Assembly: GCA_964538375.1 (NCBI GenBank)
Contig: CAZIFQ010000020.1
Span: 1-60,341 of the forward strand
DNA from: JAUUZQ01 sp964538375
GTDB lineage: Bacteria > Bacteroidota > Bacteroidia > Bacteroidales > GCA-2748055
Length of the DNA stretch: 60,341 nucleotides
Reading direction: 5' to 3'
In this document: positions 51,276 to 60,341 of the stretch, in pieces
Layout of the letters: each line of letters opens with the position of its first letter
How positions within the stretch are numbered: the first letter of the stretch is position 1
Program-made: the position numbers and the translations under genes
Notes under the pieces: model-generated
Told to the model about the DNA's origin: nothing
Databases searched by the model: none
The model's input: the letters and a program-made list of their open reading frames with translations, nothing else

Positions 51276-52370
51276 CTACTCTCCCAAAAGTTCTATAAGC
51301 TTTGCTCTCAGCTCTTCTTCTCCAAGATTCTTTTCAATGATTATTCCATCTTTGTCGATCAGGACTGTATGAGGAATGGAGTTCACAGCATATAGTTGTG
51401 AAGCTTCACACATCCATCCTTTCACATCGGATATATGTGCCCAAACAAGACCATCATCTTCAATGGCTTGTAACCATGCTTCCCTGTCATTGTCGAGAGA
51501 AACGCCAAGAATATCAAATCCTTTTTCATGATACTCGTTGTACAAGGCAACAACGCCTGGATTAGCTCTTCTGCAAGGACCGCACCATGCTGCCCAGAAG
51601 TCTATGAGAACAACACCATTACCTGCAATATCAGAAAGCTTGATATCATTACCATCAGGATCAGGTAATGTAAAATCTGTAAATTGCTCCCCAATCTGAA
51701 CACTTTTCATTTTTGTAAGGTGCTCATCCAGTTGAACATAATATACTGAGGTATGCACTCGCTCATCAAGAAGGGATAGCCAATCTTCCAACTCCTCCAC
51801 AGACATCGTGTGATACATGTTGCGAACCAGGTAGGGAGCAACAACAGAGGCAGCATTGTTCACAATAAAAGTGGAATCATAAACTTCTTTTTCATCATCA
51901 ATAGCATAAAACTCCTCAACAATCTGTTCGAGTTCTGCCTCCTCAACACCTTCAGCTGAAGCTGCCCTGTATTTATCTGACAATTCTCTCTGCTTATCTG
52001 TATAAGCTTTAACTCCTTCTTTATAATTATCATATTCCAATTGAGGACCTGCCTCAACATCAATAACAGGCTCTCCCATGCTCCCTGAAATTTCATAATC
52101 GTAATTGTCTACAAAAACCTGGATACCACCACGTGCAGCTTTCACTCCAATATATAACAGTTCAGGTGCTTCAATAGATCCACTAATTTCACCCATTCCT
52201 GCAGAGTCAAGTACCACAGAATCAAGATCATTAAATTCACCGGGAATACTTTGTCTAAGCATTAATTGGGAACCTGCCATATCCGGAAGTTCGAATTTAA
52301 GTGTATATCCCTGCTCATTACTGCAAGCTACAAGAGCCATGGCGAGAAAAAGAAAAAGAATTTTTTTCAT
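51276..52370 (-). CDS. TlpA-like thioredoxin-fold lipoprotein with DUF4369-like domain
   Basis: A 364-residue envelope oxidoreductase. The start at 52370 (MKKILFLFLAMALVACSNEQ) gives a lipobox LVAC, Cys16; the longer frame to 52442 is not needed. An N-terminal DUF4369-like beta region (about 20-115) and helical linker precede an AhpC/TSA-TlpA thioredoxin domain with WCGPCRRANPG and a cis-Pro in NSIPHTVLIDKDG. Likely a disulfide reductase in the periplasm. Common in Bacteroidota. Confidence 0.9.
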   Translation of the reverse strand: MKKILFLFLAMALVACSNEQGYTLKFELPDMAGSQLMLRQSIPGEFNDLDSVVLDSAGMGEISGSIEAPELLYIGVKAARGGIQVFVDNYDYEISGSMGEPVIDVEAGPQLEYDNYKEGVKAYTDKQRELSDKYRAASAEGVEEAELEQIVEEFYAIDDEKEVYDSTFIVNNAASVVAPYLVRNMYHTMSVEELEDWLSLLDERVHTSVYYVQLDEHLTKMKSVQIGEQFTDFTLPDPDGNDIKLSDIAGNGVVLIDFWAAWCGPCRRANPGVVALYNEYHEKGFDILGVSLDNDREAWLQAIEDDGLVWAHISDVKGWMCEASQLYAVNSIPHTVLIDKDGIIIEKNLGEEELRAKLIELLGE

Positions 52371-52490
52371 GATTTTATAATTAATTATTTGTTGTATAAA
52401 TCCTACCAATGTCACTCTACAATACATGCTGCAGGGATGCATCTGATTTAAAAATTAAGTCGCTAAAATAAGGGATAATTATACAAAAAC

Positions 52491-53591
52491 CTACTCCTCA
52501 GTATGATCAGGGAAAAATTTCTCAAGTAATTCTGTTGCCGCGCTAAACGAAGTCACTTCATCCTTCTCCATCATTTGCTCAAGTTCATCAAGGCGCTTTC
52601 TTACATTCGGATTATTAAAAAATTTCTGTTTCAAGCCCTCCTGGAGTGTCTGGTACATCCAATAAGAGGCCTGGCTGGATCGCCTGCTGGTAAAAAAGCC
52701 ACTTTCATTGACATGACTCCTGTATTCCCCAATCTTGTTCCATATCTCGTCGAGACCACTGCTTTCAAGTGCCGAACATGTTAATACTGCTGGTGCCCAT
52801 CCTGAGGGAGGGAGAGGAAACAAATGCAGCGCATTGCTGTATTGGGCTTTGGCTTTTTGGGCAAGCGGAATTGTATCTCCGTCATCCTTATTTATGACCA
52901 GCATATCGGCCATCTCCATGATCCCTCTCTTCATACCCTGGAGTTCATCTCCTGCTCCGGGGATCATAAGCAATAGGAAGAAATCCACCATCGAATGGAC
53001 AGCAGTTTCTGACTGCCCCACTCCTACTGTCTCAACAAATATTGTATTATATCCAGCTGCTTCACAGAGGATGATTGACTCTCTTGTCTTTCTCGCTACC
53101 CCTCCGGTCGTTCCGCCCGATGGGGAAGGCCTGATAAAGGCATTTTCATCTGCCGACAAGGTCTCCATCCTGGTCTTATCGCCCAGGATACTTCCTCCCG
53201 ACCGTTCACTGCTGGGATCAATAGCCAGCACGGCCAGTTTATGACCTTTGCTAGTCAGAAAACCACCAAAAACTTCAATGAATGTACTTTTCCCGGCCCC
53301 TGGAACACCAGTAATTCCTATGCGCAATGATTGCCCGGAAAGAGGCAGGCAGCGTTTAATCAATTCCTGGGAGAGATGCTGATGCTCCGGCAAAGCACTT
53401 TCAATAAGGGTAATCGCCTGGGATAAGAATGCCCGGTTACCACTGGTGATTCCATCCATAAACTCCTCAAGAGATGGCATCTGCTTCCTCGACTTCCTGA
53501 AATTTTCTATCGCCTGTATATTTACCGATGAGGGCTGTGGAACGCCACCGGATACATGAAGTGCGCTGTCTTTTTTCTTCTTATTTGACAT
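52491..53591 (-). CDS. meaB: MeaB/ArgK-type GTPase (methylmalonyl-CoA mutase chaperone)
   Basis: A 366-residue P-loop G3E-type GTPase that protects and loads methylmalonyl-CoA mutase with adenosylcobalamin. Walker A is GVPGAGKSTF, then LAIDPSSERSGGSILGDKTRM, IVETVGVGQSET-type VETVGVGQSET and NKDDG (guanine). The mutase genes are not in the window. It lies 20 bases after the DUF1573 gene on the same strand. Confidence 0.96.
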   Translation of the reverse strand: MSNKKKKDSALHVSGGVPQPSSVNIQAIENFRKSRKQMPSLEEFMDGITSGNRAFLSQAITLIESALPEHQHLSQELIKRCLPLSGQSLRIGITGVPGAGKSTFIEVFGGFLTSKGHKLAVLAIDPSSERSGGSILGDKTRMETLSADENAFIRPSPSGGTTGGVARKTRESIILCEAAGYNTIFVETVGVGQSETAVHSMVDFFLLLMIPGAGDELQGMKRGIMEMADMLVINKDDGDTIPLAQKAKAQYSNALHLFPLPPSGWAPAVLTCSALESSGLDEIWNKIGEYRSHVNESGFFTSRRSSQASYWMYQTLQEGLKQKFFNNPNVRKRLDELEQMMEKDEVTSFSAATELLEKFFPDHTEE

Positions 53592-53611
53592 GAGTGAGTA
53601 TGTAGAGATAC

Positions 53612-54694
53612 CTACCCGGTAATCACCTCTCCCTTGATTCTCAGAATAATATTGCTGCGTTTTGGATCATTGGTAATGATGGTAACATTCTTGTTCTGAT
53701 TCCCCCGCTTGCCTGCTGAGTTAAAGATCGTTTTGATATTTACACTTTCACCAGGAGCAATTTCCTTTTTTTCAGGTTGAACTGCTGTGCAGCCACAAGA
53801 AGCTTTGATCTTCCTTATATAGAGTTGAGAATTTCCGGTATTTGTCAGCACAAATGCATGTTCAAACTTCTCATTTTGCTGCAATTTACCAAAGTTTACT
53901 TCCGGATTATCTACCTTAGCTGATGGTGCATTGGCCAATTCCTCCTCCGACATAGCAGTGAAGTCTTCCACTACATTGGCAGATATAACCAGTCTGAAAT
54001 TCCTGTCAGAAACACCGTTTACAACTACATTAACCCTATCGATCAACATTCCCCAATCGTTCTTCATCCTGGCATCATAATTTGCCACAACAAATCCTTT
54101 TTCATGCGGCTTCAAAACTGCCGGTTCGAAATTTATACTAAGGTGTTTTGGTATACGATCAAATCCAAGCGTTATCTCTTTATCTGAATTATTGACTACT
54201 TCCAGTCGATAATCTTTTTTTGAGGTATTGCTTACATTGCCAAATGCAAGGTGATTTGCCTTCAGTCGAAGTGATCCCATACTATACCTGTAGTCGTCTT
54301 CAATGGTCCTCGGCCTTGCCAGAACTTCTCCTTTGATGGTCAGCTTCGATGAAGCCGGATTTGAATTGGAAGAAATGTAGAGATATTTTGAAAAGGCAGA
54401 TGGCCTTCCTGCTGGATTAAAAGTAGCTTCCACAAAACCGGTTCCTCCCGGGGGGATTGGCTTTCTTGTCCAGTTTGGAGCAGTGCAACCACAAGTCGCC
54501 CTTACCGTATCAATAAGCAGGTCTTTCCCACCTGTATTCACAAACTTAAACTTATATGCAACCTTTCCTGCCTCTTCCTTAATCTTACCAAAATCATGCA
54601 CTTGTTTTTCAAAAGCCATTTTTGGAGTGATGGTTTGTGCATTACCGTTGGTCAAAATTCCGGCCAACATCAAAAATAGAACTATATGTTTCAT
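53612..54694 (-). CDS. Exported DUF1573 protein with repeated domain
   Basis: A 360-residue protein with a signal peptide (MKHIVLFLMLAGILTNGNAQ). It has two full DUF1573 units (about 30-115 and 260-355), each with a GKIKEEAGKVAYKF-like start and a conserved Cys pair TCGCTA (KASCGCTAVQP in the second), and a degenerate middle unit (about 140-235). The fold is Ig/ASPM-SPD2-like. Widespread in Bacteroidota; function unknown. Confidence 0.88.
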   Translation of the reverse strand: MKHIVLFLMLAGILTNGNAQTITPKMAFEKQVHDFGKIKEEAGKVAYKFKFVNTGGKDLLIDTVRATCGCTAPNWTRKPIPPGGTGFVEATFNPAGRPSAFSKYLYISSNSNPASSKLTIKGEVLARPRTIEDDYRYSMGSLRLKANHLAFGNVSNTSKKDYRLEVVNNSDKEITLGFDRIPKHLSINFEPAVLKPHEKGFVVANYDARMKNDWGMLIDRVNVVVNGVSDRNFRLVISANVVEDFTAMSEEELANAPSAKVDNPEVNFGKLQQNEKFEHAFVLTNTGNSQLYIRKIKASCGCTAVQPEKKEIAPGESVNIKTIFNSAGKRGNQNKNVTIITNDPKRSNIILRIKGEVITG

Positions 54695-54856
54695 CGTTTA
54701 TATATATTTATAAGTCATCTCACCCACAAAATTAACGGAAAAAATATGCTTTTGGTTGCATTTTAAGGAAATTTCTTTTTCTGGGATTAATGGAATAGAG
54801 TAAATGAAGTACATTTCTACTAATATTGTTTAATTTTAAAGCCACATAGAAGCTTT

Positions 54857-57800
54857 ATGAAACCTGGTCTGGCCGGAAAATATATAATCCTGATGGTATT
54901 CGCCTTTATTATTATGATAAAGGCAGATGCCCAGTTTTATAATGGTATGCAGATGACATTCGGAAAAAACAGGGTTCAGTATACAGACAAATATTGGAAA
55001 TATTACAGGTTCGAGAGATTTGATGTATACTCATTCGACCAGGGAACCGAACTCTCACTTTACGTGGCTGATTTTGTTGAAAAGGAGTTACCGCTGATAG
55101 AAAGATTTTTTGACTACGACCTGGAGCAAAGGATGATTTTTGTGGTCTACAATAAAATGTCTGAATACAAGCAGAGTAATATCGGACTATTAACTTCAGA
55201 GGAAACTTACAATATCGGTGGTATGACCCAGATCATACAGAACAAAGTTGCTATTTATTTTGAAGGAGACCATTTAAAATTCAAACAGCAAATAAGGGCA
55301 GCTATTGCAGAGGTGGTCATCAATGAGTTTATGTATGGAAGCAGTCTCGTCTCCAATGTTACCAACACCACAACTATCAACCTGCCGGATTGGTATACTC
55401 AAGGATTGATTTCTTTTGTTTCCAACCCATGGGATTACACCATCGAGAACAGGGTGAAAGATGGAATTATTTCTGGCAAATACAACAAACTGATTCGCTT
55501 AACAGACGATGATGCTGTTTATGCCGGTCATTCACTTTGGAAATATATAGCCGATCTTTATGGGGAGGCAATCATCCCTAACATACTCTACCTGACAAAA
55601 ATAAACAAGAGTGCTGAATCGGGTTTTCTCTATGTGCTGGGACAGAAGCTAAAAGAGATCTCAGTAGATTGGAGCGCTTATTATCTTGGGATGTATATGA
55701 GCGGAGATTCCAACAGGGAACTCCCGGATAAAACATATGAAATTAAAAAACCAAGAAAAGGGCTCGCTTATCAGCAGGTAAGAATAAGCCCGAATGGTTC
55801 TATGTTGGCATATGTAACTAACCAGTCAGGGAAATACAAAATCTGGATATACAATACGAAAACCGGGAAGCATAAAAAAATATACCGGCGCGGTGAGAAC
55901 CTCGAGCAGGTTACCGACTTTACCTATCCTGTAATTGACTGGCACCCCTCAAGTGAGATACTGGGCTTTATAACTGAAGAAAAGGGAAGGTTATTTATTC
56001 ACTACTACAACACTAAGAAAGAGGAGCTAACTACCAGGCGGTTACTGAAATTCGATAAAATCCTGGATATGAAATTCTCCCCGGATCGCAGGAAAATTGT
56101 GTTTTCTGCAATCAACAAGGGGCAAACTGATATTTATTTGTATGATATTGCAGCTGCCACAAGAAAGCAAATTACCAATGACATAGCAGATGATTTTAAT
56201 CCGCGGTTCATCAACAATATGAATGAAATATCCTTTGCTTCAAACCGACGCAACGACACCATATTCAAACCTGGAACTGGACCGGCCAACAACACCACAA
56301 CAGCATTTTCAATCTATGTCTACGATTTGAAAACCAAATCGAGTATTCTCAGGAAAATATCAGAAGGAGACTACATCAACCATGTTCAACCCTTGTATAA
56401 AGGTCAGGAGCACTACTTATACCTGAGCGATAAGAATGGAATATACAATCAATACATTGCTGAGTACGACAGTAGCATTGCATTTATCGATACTACTATT
56501 CATTATCGCTATTATGCCAATTCTTACCCTTTGAGTAATTATAGTCGGAATATACTTAACCACGACTACAATGCAGCTACGGATGACATTGCTACCATCA
56601 TTTATCACGACGGTAGACACCATATATATAAGCATCCCACAGACCTGATAAATAGCTATGGTGAAACCCTGGAAAATACTGAATATCGGCACCGACATGT
56701 AAACCGCCTGCAGCGGGAGGATTCCTTGCACAATATAGAACAACGTAGAGTGTCGATGCAGGATATAGTTGATAATCAAATAATTATTGATGATGACACC
56801 ATCACTTTGCCTGAGTTTAAACTGGATATCAACAAATATGTTTTCGAACGAGAGAAACTTAAATATTTCAACCAGCAGCTAGAAAACCGTCACATTCAGC
56901 TGGTCATGGATTCTGTTGATAACACACCTAACATATACTTCGATTACAGAACTTCTTTCTACCCTAGCCAACTGGTAAATCAGATCGATTTCAGTTTTCT
57001 GAATGAGTCTTATCAAACATTTACCGGGGGAGAATTTTATTACAATCCAGACTTCAACATGTTACTAAAAGTTGGAGTAAGCGACCTGTTCGAAGACTAC
57101 AGGATTATTGGTGGTGTAAGATTACCAACCAATCTCAACAGCAGTGAATACCTGCTGAGTGTTGAAAATTTAAAGAGCCGCTTAGATCAGCAAGTATTGT
57201 TTCATCGGCAAACATTCAATTATAATACCAGCGACTCTTACACAAGGATAAAGGCCTTCACTCATGAAGTTCTTGGATCTTTAAAATACCCAATTAACCA
57301 GGCCATGGCTATAAAGGGAACAGCGACTTTTCGACATGATAACAACGTTATTCTATCCACCGATATTCAAAACCTGGCAGAAGACAATTTATTAAAGGTA
57401 TGGGGTGGTCTAAGGCTTGAATACATCTATGATAATACACGTAAGCTGGGCACAAACCTGCACAGTGGAACGAGGTTGAAAGTATTTGGGGAGGCATATA
57501 AACAAATCAATAAAAGCGAATCGGACCTCTATGTTCTGGGCGCAGATATTCGTCACTATACAAAGATTCACCGTACCTTGATCTGGGCCAATCGTTTTGC
57601 GACCAGTACCTCTTTCGGAAGAAGTCCACTGATTTACTACCTGGGTGGTGTGGACAATTGGTCGAATTTTATGCCGAGGAGAACCCCAACCTTCAATGAC
57701 TCTGTTGATATTGATTATACTAAGAATTACTCCTTCCAGGCCATCGCCACCAATATGCGCGGATTCAGCCAGAACATACGGAATGGAAATAACTTTGCTG

Positions 57801-58162
57801 TGCTTAACAGTGAGCTCAGGTGGCCTGTATTCAGATATTTTGCTAACCATCCATTAAGTTCAACATTTCTGAACGACTTCCAGATTGTTGGCTTTGCAGA
57901 TATCGGTGCCGCATGGACCGGCCTGCACCCTTTCACCAAGCAAAATGCATGGAACACACAAACAGTTCCGGTCAATCCGGTTCCCGGCACTCCGGTGGTT
58001 GTAACCTTTGATTCCAACAGGGATCCAATAGTTGCCGGCTATGGCTTTGGTTTTAGGAGTCAGCTGTTTGGATATTTCATTCGGGTCGACTGGGCATGGG
58101 GACTTGAAAATATGAAAGTTCAGCCCAGGATATTTTATCTATCTTTAAGTCTGGATTTCTAA
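54857..58162 (+). CDS. Very large exported propeller/barrel protein with degenerate peptidase-MA-like domain
   Basis: A 1101-residue protein with signal peptide (cut near ADAQ, residue 26). An N-terminal Peptidase_MA-like region contains AAIAEVVINEFMYG where HExxH would be and LPDWYTQGLISFVS where the third-ligand helix would be, so the zinc ligands are lost. A TolB-like PD40 propeller follows (about 300-560, SPNGSMLAYVTN and SPDRRKIVFSAINKGQTDIYLYDI). The C-terminal third (about 690-1101) looks like a BamA-type surface-antigen barrel, with terminal YLSLSLDF. M20 amidohydrolase follows after four bases, which suggests one operon. Function unknown. Confidence 0.8.
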   Translation: MKPGLAGKYIILMVFAFIIMIKADAQFYNGMQMTFGKNRVQYTDKYWKYYRFERFDVYSFDQGTELSLYVADFVEKELPLIERFFDYDLEQRMIFVVYNKMSEYKQSNIGLLTSEETYNIGGMTQIIQNKVAIYFEGDHLKFKQQIRAAIAEVVINEFMYGSSLVSNVTNTTTINLPDWYTQGLISFVSNPWDYTIENRVKDGIISGKYNKLIRLTDDDAVYAGHSLWKYIADLYGEAIIPNILYLTKINKSAESGFLYVLGQKLKEISVDWSAYYLGMYMSGDSNRELPDKTYEIKKPRKGLAYQQVRISPNGSMLAYVTNQSGKYKIWIYNTKTGKHKKIYRRGENLEQVTDFTYPVIDWHPSSEILGFITEEKGRLFIHYYNTKKEELTTRRLLKFDKILDMKFSPDRRKIVFSAINKGQTDIYLYDIAAATRKQITNDIADDFNPRFINNMNEISFASNRRNDTIFKPGTGPANNTTTAFSIYVYDLKTKSSILRKISEGDYINHVQPLYKGQEHYLYLSDKNGIYNQYIAEYDSSIAFIDTTIHYRYYANSYPLSNYSRNILNHDYNAATDDIATIIYHDGRHHIYKHPTDLINSYGETLENTEYRHRHVNRLQREDSLHNIEQRRVSMQDIVDNQIIIDDDTITLPEFKLDINKYVFEREKLKYFNQQLENRHIQLVMDSVDNTPNIYFDYRTSFYPSQLVNQIDFSFLNESYQTFTGGEFYYNPDFNMLLKVGVSDLFEDYRIIGGVRLPTNLNSSEYLLSVENLKSRLDQQVLFHRQTFNYNTSDSYTRIKAFTHEVLGSLKYPINQAMAIKGTATFRHDNNVILSTDIQNLAEDNLLKVWGGLRLEYIYDNTRKLGTNLHSGTRLKVFGEAYKQINKSESDLYVLGADIRHYTKIHRTLIWANRFATSTSFGRSPLIYYLGGVDNWSNFMPRRTPTFNDSVDIDYTKNYSFQAIATNMRGFSQNIRNGNNFAVLNSELRWPVFRYFANHPLSSTFLNDFQIVGFADIGAAWTGLHPFTKQNAWNTQTVPVNPVPGTPVVVTFDSNRDPIVAGYGFGFRSQLFGYFIRVDWAWGLENMKVQPRIFYLSLSLDF

Positions 58163-58166
58163 GCCA

Positions 58167-59360
58167 ATGGAACTGAAAAACATCATACTTCAGCATGCCG
58201 CTGAGCTCCAGGAGGAGGTAAAAGATATCAGGAGATATCTTCACAAAAATCCTGAATTATCATTTCAAGAGAAAGGGACCTCGGAGTATATTCGCAGTAT
58301 CCTGGATAGCTGGGGAATAGAATACAAATATCCCTATGTTGAAACAGGGATACTCGCCATTCTGAATGGTAAAGAAGAAGGGAAAGTGGTGGCATTGCGG
58401 ACAGACATGGATGCGCTGCCCATCACGGAACAAAACCAAACAAATTATGCTTCAATGAACCCGGGGGTAATGCATGCCTGTGGACATGATGTCCATATGG
58501 CAACACTTCTTGGTGCATTGAAGATACTATCCTCACTGCGTGATCAGTTTTCCGGGAAGGTATTGTTCATTTTTCAGCCGGGTGAAGAAAAAGCACCGGG
58601 GGGAGCTAAGCTAATGATGGAAGAAGGTCTCTTCAAGGATATTCAACCAGATATTATCCTCGGACAACATGTTATGCCCGATATGAATAGCGGTGTTGTT
58701 GGCTTTAAGCCCGGAATGTACATGGCATCCAGCAATGAAATATTCATAACAGTAAAGGGCAAAGGCGGTCATGCTGCCTTACCGAAAAATATTATTGACC
58801 CTATATTGATTTCTTCACACATCCTCATCTCATTGCAAGAGGAAATCCGCGAGCATACACCTAAAGATATTCCCACGATACTTGCATTTGGAAAAGTGAT
58901 TGCCGACGGAGCCATGAACGTGATACCGAACCATGTGAGGATCGAAGGAACTTTCAGAACCATGAATGAAAAATGGCGATATGAGGCGCATGAACTAATC
59001 AGGAAAACTGTTGAAAACATATCCACTAGCATGGGTGGCTCAGCTGATATAGAAATTGTACCAGGATACCCGGTACTCTATAATGATCCGGATGTCACGA
59101 AACAATCCAGGGAATTTGCCGCTGAGTTACTGGGAGAAGAAAATATTATCGATATGGATATCAGGATGACTGCCGAAGATTTTGCCTGGTTTTCACAATC
59201 CTATCCCTCAATGATGTATCGCCTTGGTGTAAAATCCCCATCAGATGATAAGGTCTATCCCTTACATACCTCTACTTTTCAAGTAGACGAAATTGCCTTA
59301 AAAACCGGAACAACCATGATGAGTTGGCTGACAATGAAGTTTCTCACTACAGAGCAGTAG
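58167..59360 (+). CDS. M20-family amidohydrolase / N-acyl-amino-acid hydrolase
   Basis: A 397-residue cytoplasmic Zn2+ or Mn2+ hydrolase: RRYLHKNPELSFQE, ALRTDMDALPI, HACGHDVHMATLLG, FQPGEEKAPGGAKLM and KGKGGHAALP are classical M20D motifs; the C-terminal MTAEDFAWFSQ completes the set. Substrates are N-acyl or N-acetyl amino acids or peptides. Four bases downstream of the large barrel gene. Confidence 0.95.
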   Translation: MELKNIILQHAAELQEEVKDIRRYLHKNPELSFQEKGTSEYIRSILDSWGIEYKYPYVETGILAILNGKEEGKVVALRTDMDALPITEQNQTNYASMNPGVMHACGHDVHMATLLGALKILSSLRDQFSGKVLFIFQPGEEKAPGGAKLMMEEGLFKDIQPDIILGQHVMPDMNSGVVGFKPGMYMASSNEIFITVKGKGGHAALPKNIIDPILISSHILISLQEEIREHTPKDIPTILAFGKVIADGAMNVIPNHVRIEGTFRTMNEKWRYEAHELIRKTVENISTSMGGSADIEIVPGYPVLYNDPDVTKQSREFAAELLGEENIIDMDIRMTAEDFAWFSQSYPSMMYRLGVKSPSDDKVYPLHTSTFQVDEIALKTGTTMMSWLTMKFLTTEQ

Positions 59361-59509
59361 TTATTTGAAGATTAGGTTTATAGATATCATAAGCACTTTA
59401 TCATCCATTCAGGAAATACTAGCAACAAGGTAAAAATAAGTATTTGTTTATAATCTATCTAAATAATATAATTTTCAATTTCCAGCTATGGTATTATTGA
59501 AAATGAAGC

Positions 59510-59517
59510 TAAATTTG
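59510..59517 (+). promoter_or_regulatory. -7 box of the ferredoxin gene
   Basis: TAAATTTG fits TAnnTTTG. It lies 31 bases before the ATG at 59549. No good -33 was seen at the expected spacing. Confidence 0.45.
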
Positions 59518-59548
59518 TGTTTCAATAATTTTCAAAAATTAAATAAAA

Positions 59549-59716
59549 ATGGCTTACGTAATTAGCGACGACTGTACCGCATGTGGTACTTGTATCGACG
59601 AATGCCCTGTTGAGGCAATCAGCGAAGGAGATATTTATAAAATTGATGCTGAAATGTGTACCGATTGTGGTGCATGTGCTGATGTATGCCCGGTAGAGGC
59701 GATTAGCCCAGAATAA
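59549..59716 (+). CDS. 2[4Fe-4S] ferredoxin (55 residues)
   Basis: A very small electron carrier: MAYVISDDCTACGTCIDECP, then EAISEGDIYKIDAEMC, TDCGACADVCPVEAIS. Both clusters have the CxxCxxCxxxCP pattern (Cys9/12/15/19 and Cys38/41/44/48). Length and sequence are clostridial-type. It has its own -7 box and a cluster of hairpins after it. It would serve low-potential anaerobic reactions and could feed the ferredoxin-ATPases. Confidence 0.97.
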   Translation: MAYVISDDCTACGTCIDECPVEAISEGDIYKIDAEMCTDCGACADVCPVEAISPE

Positions 59717-59718
59717 GA

Positions 59719-59736
59719 GGTAGAATTTATTCTACC
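59719..59736. terminator. GGTAGAA/TTCTACC hairpin after the ferredoxin
   Basis: A perfect 7-bp stem around TTTA, two bases past the stop. ATTCTACCATT then recurs near 59750, so the area is repetitive. It has no T-run, so it may be a 3-prime stabilising hairpin. Confidence 0.55.
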
Positions 59737-59777
59737 ATTCTAGAATTCATTCTACCATTTATGGGTAGCAAAAAATT

Positions 59778-59810
59778 AAAAAAGGGACGGAATTTTTCCG
59801 CCCCTTTTTT
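59778..59810 (+). terminator. Terminator after the ferredoxin
   Basis: AAAAAAGGG-A-CGGAA pairs with TTCCG-C-CCCTTTTTT with one mismatch, followed by T's. Ends the ferredoxin transcript. Confidence 0.85.
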
Positions 59811-59860
59811 ATTTCTTAAAATTTTTGTCCAGTCAGATACCTCACCAAATATTGGCAAAA

Positions 59861-59885
59861 AAAAAGCGGGACAAGCCCGCTTTTT
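59861..59885. terminator. Bidirectional terminator for the DUF5684 gene
   Basis: AAAAAGCGGG, loop ACAAG, CCCGCTTTTT: a perfect stem, 15 bases beyond the DUF5684 stop, serving the minus-strand transcript. Confidence 0.8.
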
Positions 59886-59900
59886 AGACAATCAGTTTAG

Positions 59901-60266
59901 TTATGACTTAACTTCTCCTGCTGGTCCCTGGTATGTAGCTTTACCATATCCAAGAATTGGAAAGAAAATAAATGGGAGAAACAACATTCCAATAGTAAAT
60001 CCGGAAGTTTTTCCAAAACTCAGGGAAATCATATTCAACATCCAGATTAACATAACAACGTTTGCAATAGGAACAAACATCATTAACAATAGCCACCACC
60101 ATGGCTTACCGCCAATCTCCAACATAACGATGATGTTGTAGATAGGAATAAGAATCGCCCAACCCGGCTTACCGGCTTTTGTGAAAATCTTCCAGAATGC
60201 AACAAGCATAAATAGAATAAATGCTAAATAAATAATAACTCCAATAACTCCTACAGATTTTTCCAT
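59901..60266 (-). CDS. DUF5684-family membrane protein
   Basis: A 121-residue membrane protein. Helices are about 5-27 (VIGVIIYLAFILFMLVAFW), 37-50 (AILIPIYNIIVMLEI), 56-80 and 88-105; the motif GKPGWAILIPIYN and LGYGKATYQGPAG are typical. Role unknown; common as a small membrane protein with YIP1/TspO-like context. The last 75 bases of the window upstream of it contain no further gene. Confidence 0.88.
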   Translation of the reverse strand: MEKSVGVIGVIIYLAFILFMLVAFWKIFTKAGKPGWAILIPIYNIIVMLEIGGKPWWWLLLMMFVPIANVVMLIWMLNMISLSFGKTSGFTIGMLFLPFIFFPILGYGKATYQGPAGEVKS

Positions 60267-60341
60267 AATAATTTGATTTAGGTAAGTAGTGCCTGAACGA
60301 AAACGTCCAATTAATTGAACTACAGCGACTTATTGTTAATA

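Overview
The window looks like chromosome of a member of the Bacteroidota, most likely an anaerobic or facultative marine or sediment lineage near Bacteroidales/Marinilabiliales. Support comes from A+T-rich intergenic DNA, Bacteroidota-type -7 boxes (TAnnTTTG, for example at 11040, 16102 and 49005), many signal-peptide and lipobox proteins, a Y_Y_Y/propeller regulator, an ECF sigma factor overlapping an inner-membrane/beta-barrel protein, DUF1573, DUF4369-like TlpA, SPOR and FloA/NfeD proteins. The placement is inferred from gene content only. No rRNA, tRNA, CRISPR array or intact insertion sequence was seen.

Layout. (1) 1-1.8 kb: A+T-rich edge of a mobile island, with a tyrosine recombinase and a partial ORF running off the left end. 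(2) 1.8-10.9 kb: a minus-strand beta-glucan (laminarin-like) operon: GH2-like glycosidase, GPH/MFS sugar symporter, GH30 lipoprotein, GH17 glucanase, strong terminator. Its probable regulator, a membrane-spanning propeller/Y_Y_Y/LuxR-HTH protein, lies just upstream. There is no SusC/SusD pair. (3) 11.1-19.0 kb: plus-strand redox and metal block: ChaN-like protein, an atypical thioredoxin with a thioredoxin reductase lacking the NADPH-specificity arginines, a lipoprotein, then a cluster of three NifX/ORP-type proteins, an MFS transporter, a DUF134 regulator and two overlapping ferredoxin-MinD ATPases. The last set resembles the anaerobe-specific orange protein (ORP) complex and is the best candidate for a little-described system here. 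(4) 19.0-25.5 kb: AsnA, an esterase, small envelope proteins, and a divergent LytS-type kinase (no sensor domain) and LytTR response regulator separated by a repeat-rich gap. (5) 25.6-36.6 kb: FloA-NfeD-ClpS, TPR/PD40/SPOR protein, Bcp-RecA, MiaA, YIP1-SmpB, and two envelope proteins. (6) 36.7-43.4 kb: LOG protein, UvrA, lytic transglycosylase, barrel/anti-sigma-like protein and ECF sigma factor. (7) 43.7-60.3 kb: serpin, dihydrolipoyl dehydrogenase, prolyl oligopeptidase, polyphosphate kinase, TlpA-like oxidoreductase, MeaB, DUF1573 protein, a giant propeller/barrel protein with M20 amidohydrolase, a 2[4Fe-4S] ferredoxin and a DUF5684 membrane protein.

A recurring oddity is short tandem repeats (7-, 8- and 9-nt periods) that begin at or right next to stop codons (chaN, uvrA, ppk1, perhaps the serpin), plus small dispersed palindromes, two of which share a GTAGAGACGC arm. 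All functions are inferred from sequence reading alone; no database search was possible.
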